Notes under the pieces: model-generated
Database searches by the model: none
What the model was told of the DNA's origin: nothing
What the model saw: only the letters and a program-made list of their open reading frames with translations
Assembly (NCBI GenBank): GCA_900546495.1
Contig: URDN01000027.1
Coordinates: forward strand, 1 to 34,430
DNA from: an uncultured Lachnospiraceae bacterium
Lineage (GTDB): Bacteria; Bacillota; Clostridia; Lachnospirales; Lachnospiraceae
DNA: 34,430 nucleotides
Direction: 5' to 3'
Shown: positions 32,443 through 34,430 of the stretch, piece after piece
Layout of the letters: each line of letters starts with the position of its first letter
How positions within the stretch are numbered: position 1 is the first letter of the stretch
Translations under genes and position numbers: made by a program

Positions 32443-33630
32443 ATGGAACTACATTTAAATATGTATCAGACCCTTGCCATTGCGGTTCTGGTTCTGTTAC
32501 TTGGTAAATTTTTAAAGAAAAAAATTAATTTTCTGGAAAAATTCTGTATTCCGGCGCCAGTTGTCGGGGGATTGCTTTTTGCAATCCTGACCTGTGTACT
32601 GTACGCCACAGGAATTGCAGAAGTTTCCTTTGATGATACGCTGCGTGAAGTCTGCATGGTATTTTTCTTTACTTCGGTAGGCTTTCAGGCAAACCTTAAA
32701 GTGTTGAAAAGCGGTGGTAAATCGCTGGTTGTATTTTTGGGACTGGTTGTAGGACTGATTCTTTGCCAGAATTTTCTCGCAGTAGGAATGTCAAAAGTTT
32801 TGAACTTAGACCCGTTGATCGGATTGTGTACCGGTTCTATTCCAATGGTCGGCGGTCATGGTACAGCAGGTGCTTTTGGACCGGTTCTGGAAGACTTTAA
32901 TATTTCCGGTGCAACGACACTTTGTACGGCAGCAGCAACCTTTGGTCTGATCACAGGAAGCCTGATCGGTGGTCCGATCGGTAAATCACTGGTGGAGAAA
33001 AAGAACCTGCTTTCCACAGCAGTGGCAGAGGATGACAGTATTCTGGTAGAAGATGAGAAAAAGCATACCCGTCATACGTCTATGTATGCGACAGCGGTAT
33101 TTCAGCTGATCCTGGCGATTGGTCTTGGAACCGTATTTTCCTGGCTGCTGACCAAAACAGGCATGACATTCCCAATTTATATTGGAGCCATGATTGCGGC
33201 AGCATTATTTAGAAATATTGGTGAATATTCCGGAAAGTTTACAATTTATATGGGTGAGATCAATGATATCGGCGGTATCTGTCTGTCTCTGTTCCTTGGT
33301 ATTGCTATGATTACATTGAAGTTGTGGCAGTTGGCAGCGCTGGCATTGCCGCTTGTTCTTCTGCTGTCCGTTCAGGTACTTCTGATGTTTGTATTTGCCA
33401 GATTTATCGTCTTTAACGTTATGGGAAGAGATTACGATGCAGCGGTACTGGCAGCAGGAACCTGCGGATTTGGTATGGGTGCGACACCGAATGCAATGGC
33501 AAATATGCAGGCTATCTGCGACCGATATGCGCCATCCGTAAAAGCTTATCTGCTTATTCCATTGGTCGGAAGTCTTTTTGCGGATTTTTTAAACAGTCTC
33601 ATCATTACATTTTTTATAAACTTGCTATAA
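32443..33630 (+). CDS. gltS: GltS-type sodium/glutamate symporter
   Basis: A 395-residue membrane protein of the glutamate:Na+ symporter (ESS) family, about ten helices in two inverted halves. Family motifs: IPAPVVGGLLFA near residue 37, FFTSVGFQANL, GSIPMVGGHGTAGAFGP in the first re-entrant region, and AGTCGFGMGATPNAMANM in the second. The ATG at 32443 is chosen because GAAAGG is 8 bases upstream and the family's short N terminus follows. An ATG at 32413, overlapping the previous stop, would add ten residues. Coupling with a TAXI binding protein is unusual for GltS, which works alone in E. coli. Confidence 0.93.
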   Translation: MELHLNMYQTLAIAVLVLLLGKFLKKKINFLEKFCIPAPVVGGLLFAILTCVLYATGIAEVSFDDTLREVCMVFFFTSVGFQANLKVLKSGGKSLVVFLGLVVGLILCQNFLAVGMSKVLNLDPLIGLCTGSIPMVGGHGTAGAFGPVLEDFNISGATTLCTAAATFGLITGSLIGGPIGKSLVEKKNLLSTAVAEDDSILVEDEKKHTRHTSMYATAVFQLILAIGLGTVFSWLLTKTGMTFPIYIGAMIAAALFRNIGEYSGKFTIYMGEINDIGGICLSLFLGIAMITLKLWQLAALALPLVLLLSVQVLLMFVFARFIVFNVMGRDYDAAVLAAGTCGFGMGATPNAMANMQAICDRYAPSVKAYLLIPLVGSLFADFLNSLIITFFINLL

Positions 33631-33671
33631 TGATTTCAGGCAAACATGAAAATAGCCGGGTAGATAATTTC

Positions 33672-33714
33672 ATGAGCAAGTAGCGAAAGCGGATTGCGAA
33701 TGTCTGCTTTACTA
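33672..33714. repeat. Intergenic repeat A, copy 3
   Basis: A 43-bp copy of the element at 2078-2120, with GTCTGC for GTCCGC and AAAGCGG intact. It lies between gltS and the small acidic gene. Confidence 0.8.
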
Positions 33715-33762
33715 AGAGCGTTGAATCGTTATTGAAATAAACACATATTGGGGAGATGCGCA

Positions 33763-33963
33763 ATGTTTTGGAAAAAGAAAAAACAACAGAACAAAAAGAA
33801 AACAACACATGAAGCCTATGATGTAAAATACGAAAACCTTGCTGTTCCGGAGGTTCATACTGAGCCGGAAGTGGAAGAAGAAGAGGATGAGGAAGAAAAA
33901 GAATCGATCACGTATGAATCTGTGGCGATTCCTGAAATTCATATCCGGAAAAAGAAAAAATAA
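33763..33963 (+). CDS. Small charged protein with two internal repeats
   Basis: A 66-residue protein of unknown function. A basic start (FWKKKKQQNKKKTT) is followed by YENLAVPEVH, an acidic run of Glu and Asp, YESVAIPEIH, and a basic end (RKKKK). The decapeptides YENLAVPEVH and YESVAIPEIH are clear internal repeats flanking the acidic centre. The ATG at 33763 has GGGGAG 7 bases upstream. There is no signal peptide or membrane segment. The basic ends might bind nucleic acid or membrane phosphates. Confidence 0.65.
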   Translation: MFWKKKKQQNKKKTTHEAYDVKYENLAVPEVHTEPEVEEEEDEEEKESITYESVAIPEIHIRKKKK

Positions 33964-34015
33964 GTGACTGCAGCACTGTCTATGGAATGATGCTAAATAA
34001 ATACAGTAAAAAATA

Positions 34016-34044
34016 TTGTAATTTGAAAAATACAGTGTTATAAT
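34016..34044 (+). promoter_or_regulatory. Promoter of the TPP riboswitch leader
   Basis: TTGTAA (34016-34021) and TATAAT (34039-34044) with a 17-base spacer, about 90 bases before the riboswitch core. Confidence 0.7.
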
Positions 34045-34133
34045 GTCGGCAGTCAACAGAAAAAGTCTGAATAAAAGCGTCAGACAATTGTCGATTGGAT
34101 GTTTTGTGAAACATGACAAAAGAATAAGATAAA

Positions 34134-34223
34134 AGGGGAGCTTGCCGATAGCAGGCTGAGAGCGGACTAAATGGTCTGGACCCGTAACCTGATTTGGGTA
34201 ATGCCAACGTAGGGATATAGCGG
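34134..34223 (+). promoter_or_regulatory. TPP (thi-box) riboswitch
   Basis: The conserved thi-box parts are all present: GGGGAGC at the 5' end, GGCTGAGAGCGG, then GACCCGTAACCTGATTTGGG with TAATGCCAACGTAGGGA at the 3' side. It binds thiamine pyrophosphate and here probably drives termination at the following hairpin. The controlled gene lies past the right edge; bases 34284-34430 show no start of a gene. Confidence 0.95.
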
Positions 34224-34252
34224 ATGCAGTATTTTTTATATTGTTTATTAAG

Positions 34253-34283
34253 CGGATATACCGATTTTGGTATATCCGTTTTT
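34253..34283 (+). terminator. Riboswitch-controlled terminator
   Basis: CGGATATACC (34253-34262) pairs with GGTATATCCG (34269-34278), followed by TTTTT. It lies 30 bases after the TPP riboswitch core. Confidence 0.9.
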
Positions 34284-34430
34284 GCTTGCACAAAATCTGT
34301 GCAAACAAGAAAGCTGTGCTCTTGAAAATAGTGATTGTGAATCGTAATGCAGCACACTTTCTTGATTTTGATTATTAAGTCCAGCTAATAAATGTCAATA
34401 ATTAAATGAGAAAAAAATATTTTGTTTTCT

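Overview
The window looks like chromosomal DNA of a gut Lachnospiraceae-type Firmicute. Supporting signs are moderate GC content, strong AGGAGG ribosome binding sites, a large Bacillus-type SRP RNA, a Tyr T-box, a TPP riboswitch, and Clostridia-typical families (PucR, TM1266, TAXI, ECF S component). Three genes resemble the flavonoid-degradation enzymes known from Eubacterium ramulus and Flavonifractor plautii: a chalcone-isomerase-like protein, an FMN ene-reductase/nitronate-monooxygenase-like protein, and a phloretin/DAPG-hydrolase-like protein. E. ramulus or a relative is therefore my best guess. It is an inference from memory, not a database result.

Positions 1-2000 hold a chalcone-isomerase-like gene on the minus strand and a divergent MerR regulator. 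Between them lies a promoter with the 19-bp spacer and internal dyad typical of MerR-activated promoters, facing the isomerase-like gene.

Positions 2600-14700 are the most unusual part: two complete nitrogenase-like HDK sets bracket a Hyp gene set. The order is nifH-like, nifD-like, nifK-like, hypF, hypC, hypD, hypE, a TM1266-type regulator, nifH-like, nifD-like, nifK-like, all on the plus strand with mostly overlapping or tightly spaced genes. HypFCDE make the Fe(CN)2CO group of [NiFe]-hydrogenase. No hydrogenase subunit, HypA, HypB or maturation protease is in the window. I propose that the Hyp-made Fe(CN)2CO unit, or HypEF-made cyanide, is used by or built on the nitrogenase-like proteins. 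Two mobile-looking palindromic elements sit inside the gene string, and a decayed MerR 3' end lies just after the last gene.

Positions 14700-19250 carry tadA, an orphan prepilin-like gene (minus), the SRP RNA, an HTH protein with a downstream HipA-like kinase under a palindromic operator, several structured intergenic repeats, and a TRIC/YicG-family channel (minus). The usual tadA-SRP RNA-dnaX order appears interrupted.

Positions 19500-22600 carry an amidohydrolase, an ECF transporter S component, a decayed gene and a GntR/FCD regulator.

Positions 22600-29600 carry a PucR-type regulator (minus) divergent from an operon of FMN oxidoreductase, DAPG/phloretin-hydrolase-like enzyme, two-cluster ferredoxin and a large FAD protein, followed by an EamA transporter.

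Positions 29700-34430 carry T-box-controlled tyrS, a TAXI solute-binding lipoprotein overlapping or adjoining a GltS-type symporter, a small acidic repeat protein, and a TPP riboswitch whose target gene lies beyond the right edge. I saw no tRNA or rRNA genes, CRISPR array, intact insertion sequence or prophage.
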